This document shows, piece after piece, positions 26,078 through 34,235 of a DNA stretch of 64,000 nucleotides; positions within the stretch are counted from its first letter, which is position 1, and every line of letters starts with the position of its first letter. The position numbers were made by a program, and so were the translations under genes. The stretch is taken from NCBI RefSeq assembly GCF_937960835.1, contig NZ_CALGPC010000006.1:124001-188000 (forward strand), given 5' to 3'. The notes below the pieces were generated by a model. It had not been told where the DNA came from. It was given only the letters and a program-made list of their open reading frames with translations, and ran no database searches. This stretch comes from an uncultured Ferrovibrio sp. GTDB lineage: Bacteria; Pseudomonadota; Alphaproteobacteria; Ferrovibrionales; Ferrovibrionaceae.

Positions 26078-27088
26078 ATGCGACGCACCATCCTGAAAAC
26101 CCTGCTGGCCGTGGCTGCCAGTGCTGTGCTGCCGCTATCGGCCGCCAGCGCGCAGGAGCTCACCTTTCTGAACGTCTCCTACGATCCGACCCGTGAACTG
26201 TATCAGGCGTTCAACGCAAGCTTCGCCAAGGTCTGGCAGGAGCAGACCGGCCAGAAGGTCCAGCTTCGCCAGAGCCATGGCGGCTCGGGCAAGCAGGCCC
26301 GCTCGGTGATCGACGGCCTGGAGGCCGATGTCGTCACCCTGGCCCTGGCTTACGACATCGACGCGATTGCGGAACGCGGATTGCTGGCGCAGGACTGGCA
26401 GAAGCGCTTTCCGGATAATGCCTCGCCCTATACCTCGACCATCGTCTTCCTGGTGCGCAAGGGCAATCCCAAGGGCATCAAGGACTGGGACGATCTGGTC
26501 AAGCCGGATGTGAAGGTGATCACGCCGAATCCGAAAACCTCGGGCGGCGCGCGCTGGAACTATCTCGCCGCCTGGGGCTATGCCGAGCGCAAGACCGGCA
26601 GCAAGGAAGAGGCGCAGAAATTCGTCCAGCAGCTTTACCGCAATGTTCCGGTTCTCGATACCGGCGCGCGTGGTTCCACCATCACCTTTGTCCAGCGCGG
26701 CATCGGCGATGTTTTCTTAAGCTGGGAAAACGAAGCCTTCCTGGCGATCAACGAACTGGGCAAGGATAAATTCGAGATCGTCGTGCCCAGCGTCTCGATT
26801 CTGGCGGAACCGCCGGTTGCCATTGTCGACAAGGTGGTCGACAAGCGCGGCACGCGCAAGCTGGCCGAGGCCTATATCAAGCACCTCTACAGCAAGGAAG
26901 GCCAGGAAGTCGCAGCCAAGAACTACTACCGTCCGCGCAACGCCGAGGTGGCGGCGAAATACGCCGATCTGTTTCCCAAGGTGAATCTGTTCAACATCGA
27001 TGAGCAGTTCGGCGGATGGACTGCCGCGCAGAAGACGCACTTCTCCGATGGCGGCGTATTCGACCAGATCTACAAGCCTGGAAACTAA
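26078..27088 (+). CDS. sbp: Sulfate/thiosulfate ABC transporter binding protein
   Basis: 336 aa, ATG 26078 behind AGAAGGAAAAAACGCT. The signal peptide ends near ASAQE. Family motifs LTFLNVSYDPTRELYQAFN, QSHGGSGKQARSVIDGLEADVVTLALAYDIDAIAE and VITPNPKTSGGARWNYLAAWGYA are those of sulfate/thiosulfate binders (Sbp/CysP). Start of the sbp-cysT-cysW-cysA operon, which supplies inorganic sulfur next to the organosulfur genes. Confidence 0.93.
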   Translation: MRRTILKTLLAVAASAVLPLSAASAQELTFLNVSYDPTRELYQAFNASFAKVWQEQTGQKVQLRQSHGGSGKQARSVIDGLEADVVTLALAYDIDAIAERGLLAQDWQKRFPDNASPYTSTIVFLVRKGNPKGIKDWDDLVKPDVKVITPNPKTSGGARWNYLAAWGYAERKTGSKEEAQKFVQQLYRNVPVLDTGARGSTITFVQRGIGDVFLSWENEAFLAINELGKDKFEIVVPSVSILAEPPVAIVDKVVDKRGTRKLAEAYIKHLYSKEGQEVAAKNYYRPRNAEVAAKYADLFPKVNLFNIDEQFGGWTAAQKTHFSDGGVFDQIYKPGN

Positions 27089-27090
27089 GG

Positions 27091-27945
27091 TTGTCCGCTA
27101 CCATCTCGCGACTGCCGTTCAAGCCTCAGCCCAGTGTGATCCCCGGTTTCGGGATCACACTGGGTCTGACGCTGTTCTGGCTGACCCTCATCGTTCTGAT
27201 CCCGCTGGTGAGCCTCTTCCTCAAATCGGCGAGCCTCGGCTGGCCGAGCTTCTGGGAGATCATCACGGCGCCGCGCGTGCTGCTCGCCCTGCGGCTGAGT
27301 TTCAGCACCTCTTTCATTGCCGCAGCGGTCAACGGCATCTTCGGCCTGCTGGTCGCCTGGGTGCTCGTGCGCTACGAGTTTCCCGGCCGGCGGCTGGTCG
27401 ATGCCTTGATCGATATCCCCTTCGCCCTGCCGACGGCCATTGCCGGCATCGCCTTGACGACGCTCTGGGCGCAAAGCGGCTGGCTCGGCGCGCTGGTTGC
27501 GCCGCTGGGCATCGAGGTTGCCTTCAAGCCGCTTGGCATCGTTATCGCCCTGATCTTCGTCGGCCTGCCCTTCGTGGTGCGAACGGTGCAGCCGGTGTTG
27601 CAGGACTTCAACAAGGAGGTTGAAGAGGCAGCCGAAAGCCTCGGTGCCCGGCCCTGGCAGATCTTCTTCAACGTGATCCTGCCCAGCATCATGCCAGCGG
27701 CGCTGGCCGGCTTTGCACTCGCCTTTGCCCGAGCTTTGGGCGAATACGGCTCGGTGATTTTCATCGCCGGCAACCTGCCGATGGTGTCCGAGATCGCGCC
27801 GCTGCTGATCGTGATCAAGCTGGAGGAATTCTCCTATCCGGAGGCAACCGCCATTGCCGCCGCGATGCTGGTGATCTCCTTCATCCTGCTGCTCATCATC
27901 AATGCCCTGCAGCGCTGGGCCGAGCGCCGCGAAAGGCGGAGGTAG
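27091..27945 (+). CDS. cysT: Sulfate ABC transporter permease CysT (TTG start)
   Basis: 284 aa with a proposed TTG start at 27091, 2 bp after the sbp stop and preceded by AAGG; this gives MSATISRLPFKPQPSVIPGFGITLG, the normal CysT N-terminus. An ATG at 27016 would force a 73-bp overlap with sbp. Membrane helices and the EAA loop EEAAESLGARPWQIFFNVILPSIMPAALAGFALAFARALGEYGSVIFI are clear. A 14-bp perfect stem-loop lies inside codons 14-25. Confidence 0.9.
   Translation: MSATISRLPFKPQPSVIPGFGITLGLTLFWLTLIVLIPLVSLFLKSASLGWPSFWEIITAPRVLLALRLSFSTSFIAAAVNGIFGLLVAWVLVRYEFPGRRLVDALIDIPFALPTAIAGIALTTLWAQSGWLGALVAPLGIEVAFKPLGIVIALIFVGLPFVVRTVQPVLQDFNKEVEEAAESLGARPWQIFFNVILPSIMPAALAGFALAFARALGEYGSVIFIAGNLPMVSEIAPLLIVIKLEEFSYPEATAIAAAMLVISFILLLIINALQRWAERRERRR
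27130..27164 (+). promoter_or_regulatory. Strong stem-loop inside the start of cysT
   Basis: CCCAGTGTGATCCC pairs perfectly with GGGATCACACTGGG across a 7-nt loop (CGGTTTC), 40 bases after the TTG start. A hairpin of this strength in coding sequence could slow translation or protect the upstream sbp mRNA. The encoded motif (SVIPGFGITLG) is conserved in CysT proteins, so part of the base pairing may be forced by protein sequence. Confidence 0.5.
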
Positions 27946-27947
27946 AT

Positions 27948-28832
27948 ATGGCCGGTCTTGCTTTCACCGCCCGTCCGCGCAAGCCGGGTGCCAACGGTAA
28001 ACCGGGGCAGCGCGTGACGCAGGCCGTTCTCATTGGCATTGCCGTGCTTTTTCTGGGCATCTTCATCGTCCTGCCTCTGGCAATTGTCTTTTCGATGGCG
28101 CTGAGCCAGGGCTGGGCGGCCTATGTGGATGCGCTGGTGGAGCCTGACGCCATCTCCGCGATCAAGCTGACCCTGCTCACTGCCGCGATCACGGTTCCGG
28201 CCAATATGATCTTCGGCCTCTTGGCGGCCTGGGCGATCACCAAGTTCGAGTTCCGCGGCAAAAGCTTCCTGATCACGCTGATCGATCTGCCTTTCTCGGT
28301 CTCGCCGGTGATTTCCGGCCTCGTCTTCGTGCTGCTCTTCGGCTTGCAGGGCTGGTTCGGCCCCTGGCTGCAGGAACATGATCTGAAGGTCGTCTTTGCC
28401 GTGCCGGGTATCGTGCTGGCGACCATGTTCGTTACGTTTCCCTTCGTTGCCCGCGAACTGATCCCGATCATGCAGGAACAGGGCACCGAAGAGGAGGAAG
28501 CGGCGTTCACGCTCGGCGCTTCGGGCTGGCAGACCTTCTGGCGGGTCACCCTGCCGAATGTGAAATGGGCTTTGCTCTATGGCGTCTTATTGTGCAACGC
28601 CCGCGCCATGGGCGAATTCGGTGCGGTTTCAGTCGTGTCTGGGCATATCCGGGGGCATACCAATACGATGCCGCTGCATGTCGAAATCCTTTATAACGAA
28701 TATAATTTCGTTGCGGCTTTTGCTGTGGCATCGCTGCTGGCCCTGCTGGCGATCGTGACCTTGATTTTAAAAAGCGTTCTGGAATGGAAATTGGCGCGCG
28801 ACCGCAAGCAGCCGATCGTCCATACGGCATAA
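27948..28832 (+). CDS. cysW: Sulfate ABC transporter permease CysW
   Basis: 294-aa partner permease, starting 2 bp after cysT. About six membrane helices; the EAA loop reads EEEAAFTLGASGWQTFWRVTLPNVKWALLYGVLLCNARAMGEFGAVSVVSG, a CysW hallmark, and LIDLPFSVSPVISGLVFVLLFG matches the family. It ends 18 bp before cysA. Confidence 0.93.
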   Translation: MAGLAFTARPRKPGANGKPGQRVTQAVLIGIAVLFLGIFIVLPLAIVFSMALSQGWAAYVDALVEPDAISAIKLTLLTAAITVPANMIFGLLAAWAITKFEFRGKSFLITLIDLPFSVSPVISGLVFVLLFGLQGWFGPWLQEHDLKVVFAVPGIVLATMFVTFPFVARELIPIMQEQGTEEEEAAFTLGASGWQTFWRVTLPNVKWALLYGVLLCNARAMGEFGAVSVVSGHIRGHTNTMPLHVEILYNEYNFVAAFAVASLLALLAIVTLILKSVLEWKLARDRKQPIVHTA

Positions 28833-28850
28833 GAAGGGCAGGACGGGGAT

Positions 28851-29897
28851 ATGCGTATTGAAGTCGTCGGCGTCAGCCGGCAATTCGGTGAGTTCAAGGC
28901 GCTCAAAGATGTCAGCCTTACGATTCAGTCGGGCGAGCTGGTGGCTCTGCTCGGCCCGTCGGGTTCGGGCAAGACGACCCTGCTGCGTGTGATCGCCGGC
29001 CTGGACTGGGCCGATGCGGGCGACATCAAGTTCGATGGTGTCAGCGCTTCGACCCGCAGCGTGGGCGAACGCCATGTCGGCTTCGTGTTCCAGCATTATG
29101 CGCTGTTCCGCCACATGACGGTGTTCGACAACGTCGCTTTCGGCCTGCGCGTGCGGCCACGCAAGGAGCGTTACTCCAACGCCGAGATCGAGGCGCGCGT
29201 CAACGAATTGCTGCAGCTCGTGCAGATCGACTGGCTGGCCGACCGCATGCCAGCGCAGCTTTCCGGCGGCCAGCGGCAGCGTGTGGCGCTGGCGCGCGCG
29301 CTTGCCATCGAGCCGCGCGTGCTGCTGCTGGACGAGCCGTTCGGTGCGCTGGATGCGAAAGTGCGCAAGGAGCTTCGCCGCTGGCTGCGCCGCCTGCATG
29401 AGCAGCTTGGCATGACCTCGGTCTTCGTTACCCACGACCAGGAAGAGGCGCTGGAACTCGCCGACCGCGTGGTGGTGATGAACAAGGGCCGTATCGAGCA
29501 GATCGACACGCCCGGCCAGCTTTACGACAATCCGTCCACGCCCTTCGTCAGCCGCTTTCTGGGCGACAGTAACGAACTCGATTGCCATGTCGCGGCCGGC
29601 TCAGTGCTGCTGCCCGGATTGGATACTTCGGCCTTGCCGCGCGTTTCGGTACCGAATGGACCTGCGAAGCTTTATGCACGGCCGCATGATATTGCGATTT
29701 CCGCTGCGGAAGACGGCGAGGCCTGCGTCCGCTTCATCTCTGCTGTGGGCGCCAATATCCGCATCGAGGCCGAACTGCCCGATGGTCGAGTCGTCGAACT
29801 GACCCGCACGCGCGAGGAACAGGCGGAAGATCCGGTCGCCGTCGGTGCCCGGGTCGGCTTGCGGCTCTACCGTGCACAGGTCTACCCGGCCGGATAA
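28851..29897 (+). CDS. cysA: Sulfate ABC transporter ATP-binding protein CysA
   Basis: 348-aa ATPase. Walker A GPSGSGKTTLLRV (about 35-47), signature LSGGQRQRVALARAL, Walker B VLLLDEPFGALD, switch FVTHDQEEALELAD, then a CysA-type TOBE region (PAKLYARPHDIAI). ATG 28851 follows AGGACGGGGAT. It completes sbp-cysTWA. Length and domain order are standard. Confidence 0.94.
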   Translation: MRIEVVGVSRQFGEFKALKDVSLTIQSGELVALLGPSGSGKTTLLRVIAGLDWADAGDIKFDGVSASTRSVGERHVGFVFQHYALFRHMTVFDNVAFGLRVRPRKERYSNAEIEARVNELLQLVQIDWLADRMPAQLSGGQRQRVALARALAIEPRVLLLDEPFGALDAKVRKELRRWLRRLHEQLGMTSVFVTHDQEEALELADRVVVMNKGRIEQIDTPGQLYDNPSTPFVSRFLGDSNELDCHVAAGSVLLPGLDTSALPRVSVPNGPAKLYARPHDIAISAAEDGEACVRFISAVGANIRIEAELPDGRVVELTRTREEQAEDPVAVGARVGLRLYRAQVYPAG

Positions 29898-29999
29898 GTC
29901 ACTGATTCATTATAGACTAGTTCGGGATCGGCAGAGTTCCATCCGCTCGGCAAAAAATTCTAACTATATTTTCCAGCGCGATTGCGTTCTTCTGGACGC

Positions 30000-31457
30000 A
30001 TGACGGAGCCTAGCCTACGCACCATAACCGCTTTACGGATCGCCATCGTGGGCGGCGGTCTCAGCGGTGCCGCCATTCTTCTCTCGCTGCTGCGCCATGG
30101 CTGCGCCGTGCCGCTCAGCATCACGGTCTTTGAGCCGCGCGGCGTCATCGGCGCTGGCCTTGCTTATGGCGAAGCCGCTTCCTGGCATCTGCTCAACGTT
30201 CCGGCCAAGCGCGCCAGCATGACCGACGACGCCGATCACTGGTGGCGCTGGGCGCGCACCAACGGGCCGCGCCATGGCTGGCAGGACTGCGCCGCTGCCG
30301 GTCCGGACAGCTATCTGCCGCGGCGGCTCTTCGGCCATTACGTCACCGATATCGTCTCGGCCGCCATCCGTACGCAGCCGTCGCATATGCGCGTCGATCT
30401 CAGCCGCGCGCCGGTGCAGGCGCTGCTGCCGAACCGCGATGGTGGCTATGTGCTGCGCACGGAAGATGGCCGCTTCCACGATGCCGATACGGTGATCCTT
30501 GCGCCGGGCGCATGCAGTCCGTCGACGCGGCTTGCGGGGCTTGATGCCATCGAAGGCGATCAATTGGTCGACGATCCATGGGATCTGGATCAGCTTGGCC
30601 GCATCCGCCGCAATGCCCATGTCCTCATCATCGGTTCGGCGCTGACCATGGCCGATACGGTTCTGTCACTGCGGCGGCTTGGGCATCGCGGCCGCATCGA
30701 TGTGCTGTCGCGTCACGGCATCGTGCCGGAAGCGCGGCGCGATGTTGCGGCTGAAGCCTCATGCCTGACGCCCGACATAGCGCAGGAAGGCCTGAGCCGT
30801 CTGCTGCGGCGCCTGCGCCAGGAAATCCGGTCCGGCGCGCAGGACTGGCAGGCGGTCTTTGAGGGATTGCGCCCGGAGACCCAGGCCATCTGGATGAATC
30901 TGCCGCCTGATGCGCGCCGCCGCTTCGCGCGCCATCTGCGCACCATCTGGGATTCGCACCGCTTCCGCATGCCGCCCTCGACGGCTGAAGAACTGGAAGA
31001 GCTGCAGGCCGAAGGCATACTTCGCTTTCATACCGGGCGTCTCATATCTGCAACGGCCAGCGAGACCGGCCTTCGCATCGAATATCGCGAACGGTATGGC
31101 AGCGTGCATAAGACGCTGCATGTCCAGGCGGTGATCAACTGTACCGGCCCGCGCGGCAGCCGCGCGGACGCGGACACCGTCTTGCTCGCCTCGCTGCGGC
31201 AGGAGGGGCTGCTGCAGGACGATGTCTCCGGCCTCGGCTGGCAGGCCACGCCGCTCGGCAACCTGATCGATGCCGCAGGCCAGGTTCAGCCCCGGCTTTT
31301 TGCGCTGGGCCCGCCGCTGCGCGGTACCTTGCTCGAATGCACGGCGATCAACGAAATCCGTCAGCAGGCGGAGTTGCAGGCAAAGGCGATCCTGCAAGGC
31401 GCTCAGTCCGGCAAGCCGCTTTCCGCGCAGCAGGCGCTGCGGCCGGAATGGGTCTAA
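30000..31457 (+). CDS. FAD/NAD(P)-binding protein, NAD_binding_9 type
   Basis: 485 aa from ATG 30000. The N-terminal Rossmann motif IAIVGGGLSGAAILLSLL is followed by VFEPRGVIGAGLAYG and LLNVPAKRASM, as in the pyridine nucleotide-disulfide-like HpaA/YdhS family; a second nucleotide site reads VLIIGSALTMADTVLSL. Biochemical function is not established for this branch. Its place between cysA and another NitT/TauT binding protein suggests a redox role in organosulfur use, for example supplying reduced flavin or electrons; this is inference. Confidence 0.8.
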   Translation: MTEPSLRTITALRIAIVGGGLSGAAILLSLLRHGCAVPLSITVFEPRGVIGAGLAYGEAASWHLLNVPAKRASMTDDADHWWRWARTNGPRHGWQDCAAAGPDSYLPRRLFGHYVTDIVSAAIRTQPSHMRVDLSRAPVQALLPNRDGGYVLRTEDGRFHDADTVILAPGACSPSTRLAGLDAIEGDQLVDDPWDLDQLGRIRRNAHVLIIGSALTMADTVLSLRRLGHRGRIDVLSRHGIVPEARRDVAAEASCLTPDIAQEGLSRLLRRLRQEIRSGAQDWQAVFEGLRPETQAIWMNLPPDARRRFARHLRTIWDSHRFRMPPSTAEELEELQAEGILRFHTGRLISATASETGLRIEYRERYGSVHKTLHVQAVINCTGPRGSRADADTVLLASLRQEGLLQDDVSGLGWQATPLGNLIDAAGQVQPRLFALGPPLRGTLLECTAINEIRQQAELQAKAILQGAQSGKPLSAQQALRPEWV

Positions 31458-31544
31458 AAAACTAAATTCTTGTTTCAGTAAAACTGAATCATTTTTCGGC
31501 GCAGCGCCGACTAGTTTGATCCGAAGCTCAGACGGAGGATCGAA

Positions 31545-32546
31545 ATGGTCAAGTTCTTGCGCGCTGCGACATTGGCTTTGTTTGCCGGCCTGCTGGCATC
31601 GCCTGGCTATGCGGAGGTCGGCGAGGTGCGTCTCGCCCGCCAGCTTGGCCTTGGCTATTTGCAGCTTTATGTGATGGAGGAGCTGCGCCTGGTCGAAAAG
31701 CATGCCGGACAGCGCGGGCTGAAAGACCTCAAGGTGAGCTACAAGCCGCTCGGCAGCCCGGCGGCGATCAACGACGCGCTTTTGTCGGGCTCCGCGGATT
31801 ACGGTGCCGCGGGCGTTACGCCCTTCATCATTCTGTGGGACAAGACCCGCGGCAATGCGGAGGTTAAGGCGATTGCCGCGCTGAATGCCCAGCCTGCCTT
31901 CCTGAACGCGGTCGATCCGCGCCTGAAGTCGCTGCGTGATTTCAAGGATACCGATCGCATCGCGCTACCTTCGGTGAAACTCTCGCTACAGGCCATTCTG
32001 CTGCAGATGGCGGCCGAGCAGGTCTTCGGCCCCGGCCAGCAGAACAAGCTCGATCACATCACGGTGTCGCTGGCGCATCCGGACGGCGTGGCGGCACTGA
32101 CTTCGGGCCGCACGGAAATCAACGCCCATTTCACCAGTCCACCTTTCCAGTACCAGGAGCTGCAGAACGAAAAGGTGCACCGCGTCCTAAGTTCCTATGA
32201 GATCACCGGCGGGCCGGCGAGTTTCAGCGCGATCTGGACGACGGCGAAATTCCGCCAGGACAATCCGAATGTCTATGCCTCGGTCCAGGCAGCGGTGGAG
32301 GAAGCGACCTCCTACATCAATGCCAATCGCAGCGAGGCAGCCCGCATTTTCATCAAGCGCGACAATTCCAAGCTGCCGCAGGAATTCATCGAGCAGATGC
32401 TGAACGATCCCGACATCATCTATTCGACCGCGCCGCAGAATGTGGAAAAATACAGCGACTTCCTGTTCCGCACCGGTGCGATCAAGGCGCAGCCGAAATG
32501 GCGCGACCTGTTCTTTCCCGAGCGGCATGCCGAGAAGGGCAGCTAA
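31545..32546 (+). CDS. NitT/TauT-type ABC substrate-binding protein (copy 2)
   Basis: 333 aa from ATG 31545 behind GACGGAGGATCGAA. The signal peptide ends near GYAEV; the mature start VRLARQLGLGYLQLYVMEELRLVEKHAGQ closely parallels the copy at 22411, as do DRIALPSVKLSLQAILLQMAAEQVFGPGQ and HITVSLAHPDGVAALTSGRTEINAHFTSPPFQ. It has no ATPase or permease of its own and may share those at 23429-25133. An inverted repeat TTCAG-TAAAA-CTGAA lies about 60 bp upstream. Confidence 0.88.
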   Translation: MVKFLRAATLALFAGLLASPGYAEVGEVRLARQLGLGYLQLYVMEELRLVEKHAGQRGLKDLKVSYKPLGSPAAINDALLSGSADYGAAGVTPFIILWDKTRGNAEVKAIAALNAQPAFLNAVDPRLKSLRDFKDTDRIALPSVKLSLQAILLQMAAEQVFGPGQQNKLDHITVSLAHPDGVAALTSGRTEINAHFTSPPFQYQELQNEKVHRVLSSYEITGGPASFSAIWTTAKFRQDNPNVYASVQAAVEEATSYINANRSEAARIFIKRDNSKLPQEFIEQMLNDPDIIYSTAPQNVEKYSDFLFRTGAIKAQPKWRDLFFPERHAEKGS

Positions 32547-32564
32547 AGCAGCGTCAGGTCAGCG

Positions 32565-33828
32565 TCAGCGGAAGCGTTGCGGAAAGTAAGCGGCGTCGGT
32601 GTCGGACGGCTGGTTTTCGCCGATCATGGCGATGACCTTGCGTGCCGATGCCGGCGCCATCGCGATGCCCGAATGGCCATGGCCGAAATTAAAAAAGAAT
32701 GTCGCGGCTGGCGCTGGACCGACCCAGACAGGGCAGGCCGTCCGGCGTCGAAGGGCGGTGGCCCATCCAGCGCGACAGGCGCGGCGCCGCGCATTGTTTC
32801 GCCAGCGCCGGGAACACCTTCGGAAGATAGGACAGAAGTATCTCGGCACGGCGCCAGTCGGGTGGCGCGGTCAGGCTCGACAGTTCCACCTGCCCGGCGA
32901 CGCGCAGTCCCTGATCTGTCATGGTGATCGCCATCTTGCCGTCCCGCGGCATCACCGGATGGCGCGGCACGTAATTGGGATCGGCCAGCACGATGTGATA
33001 GCCGCGCTCGCTTTCCAGCGGGACAAAGTCGCCCGCCTGCGATGCCAGCGGCTGCGACCATGCGCCAGCGCAGACAATGGCGATGTCGCAGGCAAGCAAA
33101 CCACTGTCATGCCTCACAGCCTTCAGGCGGCCGTCGGCCATTTCAAAACCCGTGACCCGCGCCTGCACGAAGTCAGCGCCACGCTCACAGGCATGCGCGA
33201 CAAGTGCTGCAACGAAGCCGCCCGGATCGGTCAGATGCGCGCCGTCCTCGACTAGAATCCCGAAGCGGTAATGATCGGCCAGCCCCGGCTCCAGCGCGCG
33301 CAGCTCATCCTGCTCGATGGGCCGACAGCGCACGCCGCGCACCTTGCGCAGTTCCCATTCCATCGCCTCCTGCGCAAAGTCATTCCGGTCGGCAAAAACA
33401 TGCAGCAGTCCGTTGGAGACGACAAAGCGCCCAAGGCCCGCCATGCGTGCCGTTTCACGATAGGCTGAAGGTGCATCCTGCAGAAGACGGTTTCGCGCAT
33501 CGGCAACCGCCTCGACCTTTTGCATCGAAGCGCCGGCTGCAAGGAAGCGCAGCAGCCATGGAGTCAGCTGTGGCAGATGCGTCCAGCGGATGGCAAACGG
33601 GCCCAATGGGTCGGCCAGCATGGCCGGCACCTTGCGCCACAGGCCGGGCATCGACATTGGCAGGATCGAAGCGGGGCTGATCCAGGCACCATTGCCGAAA
33701 CTGGCGGCCCGGTCGGAGCCGGGCTCGGCCGGATCGATCAATGTCACGCGATGACCGGCGCGCAGCGCCTCAAGCGCGGTGAAGGCGCCGACGATGCCGC
33801 TTCCGATCACCAAAACACGCAATGTCAT
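32565..33828 (-). pseudogene. DadA-type FAD amino-acid oxidoreductase interrupted by a one-base frameshift
   Basis: Start ATG 33828 gives MTLRVLVIGSGIVGAFTALEALRAGH, the FAD fold of D-amino-acid dehydrogenase/glycine oxidase-type enzymes. The frame runs through GHRPSTPDGLPCLGRSSASRDILF and stops at 32689. The A6 run at 32691-32696 (T6 on the coding strand) is the cause: with five bases the frame continues NFGHGHSGIAMAPASARKVIAMIGEN and on to a stop at 32565, which is the expected DadA C-terminus. So about 40 residues of the FAD-binding C-terminal part are lost. It is either a homopolymer sequencing error, a recent inactivation or a slippage-dependent gene. The enzyme would oxidatively deaminate an amino acid. 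Confidence 0.85.
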
Positions 33829-34235
33829 GTAAAGGATTCTGTGATCATGTGTGATACAGTTTACGTGTACATTTTCGTGAGGATTTGTCCCATTTAGCAG
33901 CGTAGGGAGCGCGTTGTCTATCGCACTCTGGTAGATTTGGCTCACTTGATCAGGTTGCCAAGAAGGGCAGCTTGATGATGGGTTATCACTTAAGGGAACG
34001 ATCATCCCCAGTGTCTAGCCGCGCAGCCAGGTAGCTTGGCATCTTAGAGATACTGATTATCCCCAATCACTTTGAAGAGCTTATCCAGCGGCTGGGTTGA
34101 CATACGCCTATATTACATAGGCGCTACCGTCAGAGTCTTCTCGGCCGTCCCGCGCGGCTATAAAAAACAGGCAAATAACTGTTCTTCTCTGGGCTTGGGG
34201 ATACGCAGTTCCATTGTCCCAGACCGACGAGTAGC
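33829..34235. other. Intergenic region at the trailer side of the CRISPR array
   Basis: 407 bp, less GC-rich than the flanks. It contains the presumed dadA-like promoter on the left and a small inverted repeat, CGCCTAT-ATTAC-ATAGGCG, at 34105-34123. No gene is supportable, and I saw no degenerate repeat units trailing the array. Confidence 0.5.

Noticed and set aside
34105..34123. Small inverted repeat left of the array as the array's terminator
   Set aside because: Seven-bp stem with no T-run on the minus strand; too weak to call.
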